NCBI GenBank assembly: GCA_033720735.1
Contig: JAWWBX010000113.1
Coordinates: 1-11,951, forward strand
Source of the DNA: B8-G4 sp033720735
Lineage (GTDB): Bacteria > Bacteroidota > Bacteroidia > Chitinophagales > Saprospiraceae
Reading direction: 5' to 3'
DNA: 11,951 nucleotides
Position 1 is the stretch's first letter; the number at the start of each line of letters is the position of its first letter. Of this stretch, positions 1 through 6,782 are shown piece after piece. The notes under the pieces were generated by a model, which saw nothing but the letters and a program-made list of their open reading frames with translations, did not search any database and had not been told where the DNA came from. Made by a program: the position numbers and the translations under genes.

Positions 1-7
1 GCTAGTG

Positions 8-101
8 TTCAAGTGCGCGCCCTGTACGCGGAGCGTAGCGGAGTCGTACGGGGTTCAAGTGTTCAGGTGTTCACGTGTTCCGGTGTTCACGTGATCAGGT
101 G
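8..101. repeat. Interrupted octamer tandem repeat, consensus TTCANGTG
   Basis: Six back-to-back octamers occupy 54-101: TTCAAGTG, TTCAGGTG, TTCACGTG, TTCCGGTG, TTCACGTG and ATCAGGTG. A seventh copy, TTCAAGTG, lies alone at 8-15, and the hairpin at 20-53 sits between it and the array. The central bases vary while TTC and GTG are kept. Two units contain the palindrome CACGTG. No open reading frame of note covers it. It lies just beyond the 3' end of psd; its function is unknown. The repeat itself is directly visible. Confidence 0.8.
20..53. repeat. Inverted repeat (hairpin) embedded in the octamer array
   Basis: The arms CCCTGTACG (20-28) and CGTACGGGG (45-53) pair over nine positions with one G-T wobble, enclosing a 16-base loop that itself contains CGGAG twice. 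The structure is flanked on both sides by the same octamer TTCAAGTG, as if inserted between two repeat units. There is no run of T on either side, so it does not look like a standard intrinsic terminator, although it lies downstream of psd on the minus strand. Confidence 0.6.
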
Positions 102-106
102 CAGGA

Positions 107-134
107 GTCTAACTTCTAATATCTAACGTCTAAC
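107..134. repeat. Heptamer tandem repeat, consensus NTCTAAY
   Basis: Four consecutive heptamers read GTCTAAC, TTCTAAT, ATCTAAC and GTCTAAC, followed by a degenerate CTCTCAAC. The last unit contains the stop codon of psd (complement of 130-132), so the repeat reaches into the C-terminal codons of that gene. It begins five bases after the octamer array, making a composite repeat region of about 130 bp. Role unknown. Confidence 0.75.
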
Positions 135-786
135 CTCTCAACCTCCCCATCACCGTCCTGTTTCCCACCACCCGCTGACCGATCGCCACGGCCACTTCGA
201 AATCCAGGGGTACGATCAGATCGCAACGCGAACCGAATTTGATGAAACCGAGATCCTCGCCCTGGGTGACACTGTCTCCCTGACGGGGGTAGCTGACGAT
301 CCGCCGCGCGACGGCGCCAGCGATCTGGCGGATGACGATCGCACCGAACGGCGTTGCGAGTTGAAAGGTGTTGCGTTCATTTTCGGTCGACGACTTGGGA
401 TGCCAGGCGACGAGGTATTTTCCGGGGTGATACTTGTAGTACGCGATCACACCATTCACAGGGACCCGGTTGACATGCACGTCGAGGGGGGACATGAAGA
501 TCGAGATCTGCAGACCTGGGCCGTTCAGTATCTCGTCCTCAACGACCTGCTCAATCGCGACGACACGGCCATCTGCCGGAGCATAGACGATGCGCGGATC
601 AGGCTCCGGAATGGCACGCCGCGGATTGCGAAAGAACCAGAGGAGAAACGCATAAATGATCAGCATGACTGCGGTGATCAGCACTCCGATGGCCGGGCTC
701 ACGCGCGGTACGATGACAAACAGAACGAAAAGGGCGGCAAACCCCGTCCCGAATATCAGGCCTCTTCCTTCCTTGTGTATGCGCAT
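130..786 (-). CDS. psd: Phosphatidylserine decarboxylase proenzyme (short form)
   Basis: Decarboxylates phosphatidylserine to phosphatidylethanolamine at the inner membrane, the last step of this major phospholipid's synthesis. The protein has 218 residues, the usual length of the short PSD form found in Bacteroidota. Two membrane segments (about 11-27 and 33-51) precede the conserved FFRNPRR motif. Asp72 in APADG, His104 in DVHVNR and Ser186 in FGSRCD fit the Asp-His-Ser self-cleavage triad. In this family the chain breaks before that serine, which becomes the catalytic pyruvoyl group; here that is Gly185-Ser186, giving a small alpha chain of about 33 residues. The ATG start follows a weak AAGGG about nine bases upstream. 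It lies 28 bp after cdsA, so both are probably co-transcribed. Its last codons overlap a heptamer repeat. Confidence 0.93.
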   Translation of the reverse strand: MRIHKEGRGLIFGTGFAALFVLFVIVPRVSPAIGVLITAVMLIIYAFLLWFFRNPRRAIPEPDPRIVYAPADGRVVAIEQVVEDEILNGPGLQISIFMSPLDVHVNRVPVNGVIAYYKYHPGKYLVAWHPKSSTENERNTFQLATPFGAIVIRQIAGAVARRIVSYPRQGDSVTQGEDLGFIKFGSRCDLIVPLDFEVAVAIGQRVVGNRTVMGRLRG

Positions 787-814
787 CAGATAAGCCCTTG
801 GCGTAGTGTTATTA

Positions 815-1642
815 TTAAATAAAGAGGTTGTAGATGCCGATCCAGGGCAGACAGCCGAGGAAGGAATCGAACCGGTCCAGAAAGCCGCCGTGCCCGGGCA
901 GGAGTGTTCCGGAATCCTTGTGCTGTGACACCCGTTTGATGGCCGAAACGGTCAGATCCCCGAGGGTGCCAAAGATGATCACCAATGCCGCGTTGATCAG
1001 CCAGTCCCGCCATCCGAAGAGCCCAACCCACTGGCTGAGCAACAGGGCGACACCCAGGGTTGCCACCAGTCCCCCAACCGTGCCCTCAACCGTTTTACCC
1101 GGGCTGAGCAAGGGCGCCAGCTTGGTGCGTCCCCAGCGTCGACCGGTGAAATAGGCGATCGTATCGCTGGTCCAGATGAGGAGGAACACGCCGAGCAGGA
1201 AGAGTGGCGTCAGCGCTGCCAGCTGAAGCGCAAAGATGCCGGGCACCGAGATCATCAAAACCCCCATTGCCATCGCCACCATCCGCTGGAAAAAGCGCTC
1301 CGGCGCACTGCGGATCGTTGTCAGAGCCAACAGCCCCGCAATCACCGGCAAGCTCAGCACGGCAATCCAGTCGAACAGGACGGCCGCGCCGCCCAGACTG
1401 CCCGGAGACAGCGGATAGAAGAAATGCAACACCAACGGAAGGGTCAGCGCGCCGGCAAAGATCCAGTCCCGGGCGCCATCGTGCCTTGCGACGACCAGGT
1501 GGTACAGTTCACGCCCAGACAACAGGCAGATCAGGGTCACCAGCAATACGGTGGTGGTCTCACCGCCCAGGAGCATGCCGATCACTGCACCGCCGAGGAC
1601 GGCACCGGTCAGAACGCGTTCCCTCAATTCATGGTTCGGCAT
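815..1642 (-). CDS. cdsA: Phosphatidate cytidylyltransferase (CDP-diacylglycerol synthase)
   Basis: Integral inner-membrane enzyme that joins phosphatidic acid and CTP to give CDP-diacylglycerol, the precursor of all phospholipids. The C-terminus carries the complete family signature at residues 233-259, with SAIKR, KDSG, PGHGG and LDRFD in order. An upstream conserved block has WTSDTIAYFTGR (157-168) and SPGKTVEG (180-187). Several hydrophobic membrane segments fill the rest. I chose the ATG at 1642 (275 residues, starting MPNHELRERV) because CdsA proteins normally begin close to this (R)RVLTG motif. The frame can be extended to a TTG at 1678 (287 residues), but the extra residues are polar and atypical. 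With the ATG start, the gene overlaps the preceding CPBP gene by 14 bp, which suggests translational coupling. Psd follows after 28 bp. Confidence 0.93.
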   Translation of the reverse strand: MPNHELRERVLTGAVLGGAVIGMLLGGETTTVLLVTLICLLSGRELYHLVVARHDGARDWIFAGALTLPLVLHFFYPLSPGSLGGAAVLFDWIAVLSLPVIAGLLALTTIRSAPERFFQRMVAMAMGVLMISVPGIFALQLAALTPLFLLGVFLLIWTSDTIAYFTGRRWGRTKLAPLLSPGKTVEGTVGGLVATLGVALLLSQWVGLFGWRDWLINAALVIIFGTLGDLTVSAIKRVSQHKDSGTLLPGHGGFLDRFDSFLGCLPWIGIYNLFI

Positions 1643-2501
1643 GGCGTCGTGTTTTGCGTCGGATCCACGCACTGGCAAAATACAAGACGACGATGGACAC
1701 CATAATGCCCCAAACCGTCACACCCGGATAGTCCTGCGCGTCGACCTGGGTGAGGTCCGTGCCCGTGAAGTACAGGACCACCAGTGGGATCCCGTTGTTG
1801 ACCAGGTGTCCCGCGATGGGAATCCACAGGTTGCGGGACCATACGTAGAGATATCCCAGCAGGGCACCCAATGCCATCCGGGGCAGAAATCCTTCAAACT
1901 GCATGTGCACCGCGCTGAAGATCACCGCGCTGACCCAGACGGCGGCATGATCACTTCTGAACCATTCCCCCAACTGTCGTTGCAGAATGCCACGGAACAC
2001 CAGCTCTTCTCCGATCGCCGGGAGCACCGCAACCAGGACCAGGGTATGGATGAGCGCACCGACGTCAGGCATATCCAGAATACCCGACATGATCTGGGCG
2101 GCGTTGTCCTCCATATTGCGCATCCAACCGGGGAGAGGAATGGCCTGGTTGAGCTCATATGACAACATCACCAGCGGCTGACCCGCCAGCATGACGATCA
2201 CTCCCAGGAGCAGGACGGTCAACAGGGGACGCCGATGCATCTGGTAGTACCGTGCGATCTGACGCCGGTAAAAGAGATGGCCGAACAGGAAAGCCGGCAA
2301 CAGGAAGATGACGAAGGCCTGGATCCACAGCATGATTCGCAGGACGCCTTGCACATCGCCAGACGGCGATTGCATGAGCGTCAGCAAGTCTGCCAGGTCG
2401 ATGCCCTGCGAAAGTGCTACGGCTGCCAGCGCAAAGGATGCGAGGATGTTGCCGCCGATGTACAGGGCAAGGAAAACGAGCAGTCTTTTGGCTGGTGACA
2501 T
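1629..2501 (-). CDS. CPBP family intramembrane glutamic endopeptidase homologue (CAAX protease-like)
   Basis: Multi-pass membrane protein of the Abi/CPBP family, related to the eukaryotic CAAX-processing protease Rce1. The diagnostic motifs are present: EELVFRG at 165-171 (the EExxxR glutamates and arginine), FSAVH at 195-199, and HLVNN at 232-236 (HxxxN). These residues form the presumed active site, so the protein should be catalytically competent. Hydrophobic segments cover about 6-30, 55-76, 93-115, 152-164, 187-200, 208-221 and 262-280. I took the ATG at 2501 (290 residues, MSPAKRLLVF) as the start. The open frame continues to 2687, but that extension lacks membrane character and would overlap pdxJ on the other strand. 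The substrate of bacterial members is usually unknown. First gene of the probable CPBP-cdsA-psd transcript. Confidence 0.85.
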   Translation of the reverse strand: MSPAKRLLVFLALYIGGNILASFALAAVALSQGIDLADLLTLMQSPSGDVQGVLRIMLWIQAFVIFLLPAFLFGHLFYRRQIARYYQMHRRPLLTVLLLGVIVMLAGQPLVMLSYELNQAIPLPGWMRNMEDNAAQIMSGILDMPDVGALIHTLVLVAVLPAIGEELVFRGILQRQLGEWFRSDHAAVWVSAVIFSAVHMQFEGFLPRMALGALLGYLYVWSRNLWIPIAGHLVNNGIPLVVLYFTGTDLTQVDAQDYPGVTVWGIMVSIVVLYFASAWIRRKTRRHAEP

Positions 2502-2547
2502 GGGCCGGATGGCTTGACGCTTGCAAGAATAGGATTTTCTCTCGAAA
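2502..2547. promoter_or_regulatory. Divergent promoter region between the CPBP gene and pdxJ
   Basis: Only 46 bp separate the start codons of two divergently transcribed genes, so promoters for both must lie here or extend into the coding sequences. On the minus strand TATTCTTG differs at one position from the Bacteroidota -7 element TAnnTTTG. On the plus strand TTGACG followed by AATAGGAT is a poor sigma-70-like arrangement. If pdxJ really starts at the GTG at 2566, the gap is 64 bp. The location is inferred from gene layout and the motif matches are weak. Confidence 0.4.
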
Positions 2548-3294
2548 ATGCCGGAAATTTGGACCGTGACGAGGCTAAGTGTCAATCTCAACAAAGTAGC
2601 GCTGATCCGCAACAGCCGGGGCGGCAACCTGCCCGATGTCATCCGGTTTGCGCGGGATTGCGAGGCGTATGGAGCCGAAGGGATCACCGTCCATCCCCGG
2701 CCCGATGAACGGCATATTCGTTACCGGGATGTGTATGCCCTGAAAGAGGTCGTGACCACCGAGTTCAATATCGAAGGATATCCGAGCACGCGGTTCATGG
2801 AGATGGTTCTGGAGGTGAAACCGCACCAATGTACCCTGGTACCCGATCCGCCTGACGTTCTGACCTCTGATACCGGTTGGGATACGGTGACCCATCACGA
2901 CTTCCTGGTGGACATCGTCCAGGCGCTGCAGGAGGAGGGGATACGTGTGTCGCTGTTCCTCGATCCCGACCCGGACATGGTCGCTGCAGCAGCGGCGACC
3001 GGTGCAGACCGGATTGAGCTCTACACCGGTGATTATGCTGGCGGTTATGCCTCGGATCGCGCGGCGGCCATCGCGCCGCATGTCGCCACGGCTCGTGCCG
3101 CAAACGAACACAAGCTCGGGGTCAATGCCGGTCATGACCTGAACCTGGACAATCTGTCATTCTACGCCCATACCGTGCCCAATCTGCTCGAAGTCTCCAT
3201 CGGCCACGCGCTGATCTCGGACGCGCTCTATTACGGCATTCAGAATGTGATCGAGATGTATTTGCGTTGTCTTGCGGTGCCACCGGCATCCTGA
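2548..3294 (+). CDS. pdxJ: Pyridoxine 5'-phosphate synthase
   Basis: Cytoplasmic TIM-barrel enzyme that condenses 1-deoxy-D-xylulose 5-phosphate with 3-amino-2-oxopropyl phosphate to pyridoxine 5'-phosphate, the ring-closing step of the DXP-dependent vitamin B6 pathway. The 248-residue protein shows the family blocks in order: LSVNLNKVALIRNSRGG near the N-terminus, ITVHPRPDERHIR (46-58, with His49, Arg51 and His56), FNIEGYPS (73-80, Glu76), RIELYTG (155-161), NAGHDLNLDN (193-202, His196) and EVSIGHALISDAL near the C-terminus (phosphate-binding region). Length matches the usual 235-250 residues. ATG at 2548 is the annotated start, but a GTG at 2566 would give MTRLSVN, which fits the common N-terminus of the family better; neither has a strong ribosome-binding site. 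It stands alone, divergent from the CPBP gene. Confidence 0.95.
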   Translation: MPEIWTVTRLSVNLNKVALIRNSRGGNLPDVIRFARDCEAYGAEGITVHPRPDERHIRYRDVYALKEVVTTEFNIEGYPSTRFMEMVLEVKPHQCTLVPDPPDVLTSDTGWDTVTHHDFLVDIVQALQEEGIRVSLFLDPDPDMVAAAAATGADRIELYTGDYAGGYASDRAAAIAPHVATARAANEHKLGVNAGHDLNLDNLSFYAHTVPNLLEVSIGHALISDALYYGIQNVIEMYLRCLAVPPAS

Positions 3295-3458
3295 CGGTCG
3301 GGGCGCCCGAAGGGGCAGAATGCAGCGAATGACAAATTTTTCGCATTAAGGCATCGTATTGCAGCGATGAGCGTTAACCAATAGAAAACCTGTAGCTTTT
3401 TCTTAAGGGAAATGTTAAGGAATTCTAAAATTGTGCCTCGAGATTTTACCTAAAAAGT

Positions 3459-3468
3459 TATAATTTTA
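3459..3468 (+). promoter_or_regulatory. Candidate -7/-10 promoter element for susC
   Basis: The sequence TATAATTTTA contains a perfect sigma-70-like TATAAT (3459-3464) and, overlapping it, TAATTTTA (3461-3468), one base short of the Bacteroidota -7 consensus TAnnTTTG. A matching -33 TTTG at the usual spacing is absent; the nearest TTG (3431) is too far upstream. If used, transcription would begin just before or within the first leader hairpin, leaving a structured untranslated leader of roughly 100 bases. Confidence 0.3.
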
Positions 3469-3473
3469 GCCGG

Positions 3474-3502
3474 CTTTGTGCCTATGACCAGAGGGCACAA
3501 GG
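3474..3502 (+). promoter_or_regulatory. Leader hairpin 1 upstream of susC
   Basis: CTTTGTGCC (3474-3482) pairs with GGCACAAGG (3494-3502) over nine positions with one G-T wobble; the loop has 11 bases. The right arm could alternatively pair with an earlier copy of TTGTGCC at 3431-3437, which gives a second possible fold. There is no T-run after it, so it is not a simple terminator. Confidence 0.5.
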
Positions 3503-3533
3503 TCACTTGTACCCCTTGCAGAAAGGGGAGACC
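3501..3533 (+). promoter_or_regulatory. Leader hairpin 2 upstream of susC
   Basis: A perfect inner stem CCCCTT (3512-3517) with AAGGGG (3523-3528) closes a five-base loop. It can be extended by GGTC (3501-3504) with GACC (3530-3533) around an asymmetric internal loop. Bases 3501-3502 are shared with the right arm of hairpin 1, so the outer extension competes with it. The structure ends 45 bases before the susC ATG. Confidence 0.5.
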
Positions 3534-3578
3534 AGACAAGGAAAAGACTAGTTTTTAGATAATCAAAACCAGATTAGT

Positions 3579-6500
3579 ATGAAAAAACTCTCACTGTTGT
3601 TGTTGATGGTTTTTTGCGCTGTGGGCCTCACAATGGCACAAAGAACCGTCTCCGGCCAGGTCGTCGATGATACCGGCGAGCCTTTGATCGGAGCCAACGT
3701 CGTCGTGAAGGGTACCACTGCTGGTACGGTTACCGATTTTGACGGTAATTATACCCTGCAGGTCCCTGAAGACGGCACGACCCTCGTATTCTCCTATACG
3801 GGGTACTCTACTCAAGAATTGGAGATCGGATCCTCAAGTGTCATCAATGTGACCATGTCCGAGGGTGTTGAACTCGGCGAGGTCGTTGTGACCGGTCTCG
3901 GTATCAAGAGAGAGAAAAAGGCACTTGGTTATGGTGTCTCGACAATCTCTTCCGAGTCGCTGACAGCACGTTCAGAGGCGGACGTGGCCAGGATCCTGCG
4001 TGGGAAAGCAACGGGGGTTGATATTACCCAGACTTCCGGGATTGCGGGTAGTGGTACCAACGTGATCATCCGTGGGTACTCGTCGATCACCGGTGACAAC
4101 CAGCCTTTGTTTGTTGTGGACGGTGTTCCGTTTAATTCGGACACGAACACGGACCGTGGCTTCACCCAGGGTGGCGCTACTGCTTCCAGCCGTTTCCTCG
4201 ACCTCGATGCAAACAACATTGCTGAAATCAGCATCCTGAAGGGTCTGAGTGCCACCGTACTGTACGGTGAGGCTGGCCGCAACGGGGTCATCCTGATTAC
4301 CACCAAGAATGGTAACGTGACCGAGCAAGCCGACAAGGGCTTTGAGGTCAGCTTCAGCCAGTCGATCAGCCAGACCGAAGTCGCGAACCTGCCTACCTAC
4401 CAGAATGAATTCGGCAACGGATTCTCCGGTAACTTCGGTTGGTTCTTCTCAAACTGGGGTCCTTCATTCTCGATCCGTGGTTCAAACGGTATCGACGAGA
4501 ATGGCCAGGTCGACCACCCTTATGATCAAGCTCAGTACAATGATGATTTTCCCGAGTTTATCGGGCAGCGCTATGACTACCGGTCGTACATGGCCGCTGA
4601 AAACTTCTTTGACAAGGGGCTGGCTTCCAACACCTCGATCAGCGTCGACAAATCGTTCGACGGTGGCGCGGTCAGCGCAAGCTACAGCTACCTGCAGGAT
4701 GAAGGGTTTGTTCCCGACAGGGATGACGGAACCAGTGGTAATGAATACAATCGCCACAACTTCGGCCTCGGTGCATCAGCCAATTTGTCGAACGGGATCA
4801 CCGTGAGAGGTACGTTCAACTTTATTTCGTCAGACCGGCTGGCACCTCCTGCTTCCACAGGATTTGGTAGTAACCCGTCTGGTGCATCTTTGTTCGCCAA
4901 CCTCATCTACACACCGCGCAGTATTGACCTGCTCAATCTGCCGTACGAGAGCCCGCTCGACGGCTCCATGGTGTACTATCGGAGAGGTTCTGCGATCCAG
5001 AATCCGCTCTGGACGCTGCACAATGCATGGGATACGGAAGACCTGAAGCGCTTTTTCGGTTCGTTCGACATCAGCTTTGCCATCGTCGATGGTCTGACAT
5101 TGAACTACCGCGCGGGTGTTGACCAATACGCGCAGAAAAACGTACGCGCCATCAACCGTGGCGGTTCGCAAGTTCCTGACGGACAGCTGTTCACCTCGGA
5201 TCGCAAGAACGTGATCAATGATCACGTCCTCAATCTGGCGTATACGTATGACCTGAGTGAAGACTTCGATATCGACGGTATCGTGGGTGTCAACCTGCGT
5301 CGCGAAAAGAACGAATTCTCCAGTGTCAACAGTAGCAACCAGTTTGTTCCGAAACTTCTGACACACCAGAACTTCGTGGACCATTCGAGTTCAAGTTTTG
5401 TCTCGGACGAGAATACGATTGGTGCCTATGTAACGGCCACTCTCGGTTTCCGCGATTTCCTCTACCTCGGCCTCCAGGCACGTAATGACTGGACCTCCGT
5501 ACTCGAAGAGGACAACCGCTCCAACTTCTACCCGAGTGCAAGTATCTCGTTTGTCCCGACCGACGCGATCCCGTCACTGCAAAGCAGCACGGTACTCAAC
5601 TACCTGAAACTCCGCGCCGGTTATGGTACCTCCGCCGGTTATCCGGGCCCGTACCAGACACGAAACGTACTGTCAACGCGGGCGAATGTGTTCTTGACAC
5701 CGGGAGGTACAACAGTCAACACCAACTCGGTCAGTAACCGTCTCGGTAACCCGAACCTTGGCGCTGAGAAGCACTCTGAGCTTGAGTTTGGTGTGGAAGC
5801 GCGCTTCCTGCAAAACCGCATCGGCATCGACGCATCGTACTACAACAAGCAGTCGACAGACCTGATCATCGACCTCGACCTGGATCCGGCTACCGGATTT
5901 ACCAACACGACCGTCAACGCGGCCGAAGTTGAGAATAATGGTATCGAGCTCGGGATCAACCTGGTGCCGGTGAAAGGAGATTTCACCTGGGATATGACGT
6001 TGAACTACACCAAGAACAACAACGATGTGATCAGCATCGCTGAGGGTGTGGATCAGGTACTGATCGCCGGTTTCACCAACCAGGGCAACTTTGCCGTGCC
6101 GGGTGAACCGTTTGGTGTGATCAAGGGAACGCCATTCCAGAAGAACGATGCAGGTGAACTCCTGGTCGGCGCGGACGGCAACTACGTGCCCGGTGGTGAC
6201 ATCGAGACGATTGCCAACCCCAACCCGAACTACACAGCAAACTGGATCAACTCGTTCTCATGGAAAGGGTTGCGCCTTGGATTCCAGTGGTCGTATACTG
6301 ACGGTGGTGATATCCTGTCGTACTCCACAGCTACCATGCTGGCGCGGGGTCTGACCGAAGACACCAACGTCGACCGCTTCCTGCCGATCATCCTGCCGGG
6401 TGTACTGGCAACGGACGAATCGACCCCGAACAACATCCAGGGTTATATTGGAGACTACTTCTTCCGTGCTTACTTCTTTGCCGATGAAGGACTGATCTTC

Positions 6501-6758
6501 GACGGAACAGTCATCCGTCTGCGCGAAGTATCACTGTCATACGACCTGCCGCAGAGCATCCTCGACAACCTGCCGATCGGCTCCGCTTCGATCACGCTGT
6601 CTGGCGAGAACCTGTGGTACAATGCACCGAACTTCCCCGAGCACGTCAACTTTGACCCGGAGGTACTGAGTCTTGGTGTTGGTAATGGTAGAGGTTTTGA
6701 CTACATCACGGGCCCCACTTCCAAGAAGTACGGAGTCACGTTAAACCTCACCTTCTAA
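3579..6758 (+). CDS. SusC/RagA family TonB-dependent outer-membrane transporter
   Basis: Imports an unidentified ligand across the outer membrane using TonB-transmitted energy, with SusD as the extracellular lid. The 1059-residue protein has a signal peptide (residues 1-20, cut after TMA), then a carboxypeptidase-regulatory-like domain (about 21-95, beginning RTVSGQVVDDTGEPLIGANV) that marks the SusC subclass. A TonB-box-like EVVVTG (101-106), a plug domain (about 112-235, with RGYSSI and FVVDGVPF) and a long beta-barrel follow. The chain ends YGVTLNLTF; a terminal phenylalanine is the usual barrel assembly signal. Length is normal and there is no frameshift. The ATG at 3579 has an A-rich leader rather than a Shine-Dalgarno site, as is common in this phylum. 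It is followed by susD after 24 bp. No enzyme gene nearby reveals the substrate. Confidence 0.95.
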   Translation: MKKLSLLLLMVFCAVGLTMAQRTVSGQVVDDTGEPLIGANVVVKGTTAGTVTDFDGNYTLQVPEDGTTLVFSYTGYSTQELEIGSSSVINVTMSEGVELGEVVVTGLGIKREKKALGYGVSTISSESLTARSEADVARILRGKATGVDITQTSGIAGSGTNVIIRGYSSITGDNQPLFVVDGVPFNSDTNTDRGFTQGGATASSRFLDLDANNIAEISILKGLSATVLYGEAGRNGVILITTKNGNVTEQADKGFEVSFSQSISQTEVANLPTYQNEFGNGFSGNFGWFFSNWGPSFSIRGSNGIDENGQVDHPYDQAQYNDDFPEFIGQRYDYRSYMAAENFFDKGLASNTSISVDKSFDGGAVSASYSYLQDEGFVPDRDDGTSGNEYNRHNFGLGASANLSNGITVRGTFNFISSDRLAPPASTGFGSNPSGASLFANLIYTPRSIDLLNLPYESPLDGSMVYYRRGSAIQNPLWTLHNAWDTEDLKRFFGSFDISFAIVDGLTLNYRAGVDQYAQKNVRAINRGGSQVPDGQLFTSDRKNVINDHVLNLAYTYDLSEDFDIDGIVGVNLRREKNEFSSVNSSNQFVPKLLTHQNFVDHSSSSFVSDENTIGAYVTATLGFRDFLYLGLQARNDWTSVLEEDNRSNFYPSASISFVPTDAIPSLQSSTVLNYLKLRAGYGTSAGYPGPYQTRNVLSTRANVFLTPGGTTVNTNSVSNRLGNPNLGAEKHSELEFGVEARFLQNRIGIDASYYNKQSTDLIIDLDLDPATGFTNTTVNAAEVENNGIELGINLVPVKGDFTWDMTLNYTKNNNDVISIAEGVDQVLIAGFTNQGNFAVPGEPFGVIKGTPFQKNDAGELLVGADGNYVPGGDIETIANPNPNYTANWINSFSWKGLRLGFQWSYTDGGDILSYSTATMLARGLTEDTNVDRFLPIILPGVLATDESTPNNIQGYIGDYFFRAYFFADEGLIFDGTVIRLREVSLSYDLPQSILDNLPIGSASITLSGENLWYNAPNFPEHVNFDPEVLSLGVGNGRGFDYITGPTSKKYGVTLNLTF

Positions 6759-6782
6759 TTGACACAACTTAAAAACGGAAGA

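Larger units (their letters stand above)
3295..3578 (+). other. Non-coding leader region upstream of susC
   Basis: These 284 bases carry no plausible gene. The first part has a weak five-pair hairpin (TCGGG at 3298-3302 with CCCGA at 3306-3310) but no following T-run, so it is only a poor candidate terminator for pdxJ. The word TTAAGG occurs three times (3346, 3403, 3415). The centre (about 3330-3470) is much more AT-rich than the genes around it, as expected of a promoter region. Two good hairpins follow and then an A-rich stretch that leads into the susC start codon. Confidence 0.7.

Noticed and set aside
8..101. Octamer array as a CRISPR array
   Set aside because: Units are 8 bp and contiguous, with no spacers of constant length and no cas genes nearby.
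361..822. Plus-strand open frame of 153 codons antisense to psd
   Set aside because: Lies opposite the psd catalytic motifs, has no domain and no start context.
1551..2162. Plus-strand open frame of 203 codons antisense to the CPBP and cdsA genes
   Set aside because: It shows no family motif, its composition is that of a GC-rich shadow frame, and it lies opposite two well-supported genes.
2502..2687. N-terminal extension of the CPBP open frame up to 2687
   Set aside because: The 62 extra residues are arginine-rich without membrane character and would overlap pdxJ; the ATG at 2501 gives a normal CPBP N-terminus.
2575..3135. Minus-strand open frame of 186 codons antisense to pdxJ
   Set aside because: It mirrors the conserved pdxJ coding sequence and has no recognisable domain; a shadow frame.
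3298..3310. Hairpin TCGGG/CCCGA just after pdxJ as a terminator
   Set aside because: Only five pairs with a three-base loop and no following T-run; too weak to call.
4830..5384. Minus-strand open frame of 184 codons inside susC
   Set aside because: It is entirely opposite the SusC barrel coding sequence and lacks any protein-like motif.
6759..6782. TTG start at 6759 for the first SusD-like protein
   Set aside because: It adds eight polar residues before the signal peptide; the ATG at 6783 gives a normal lipoprotein leader.
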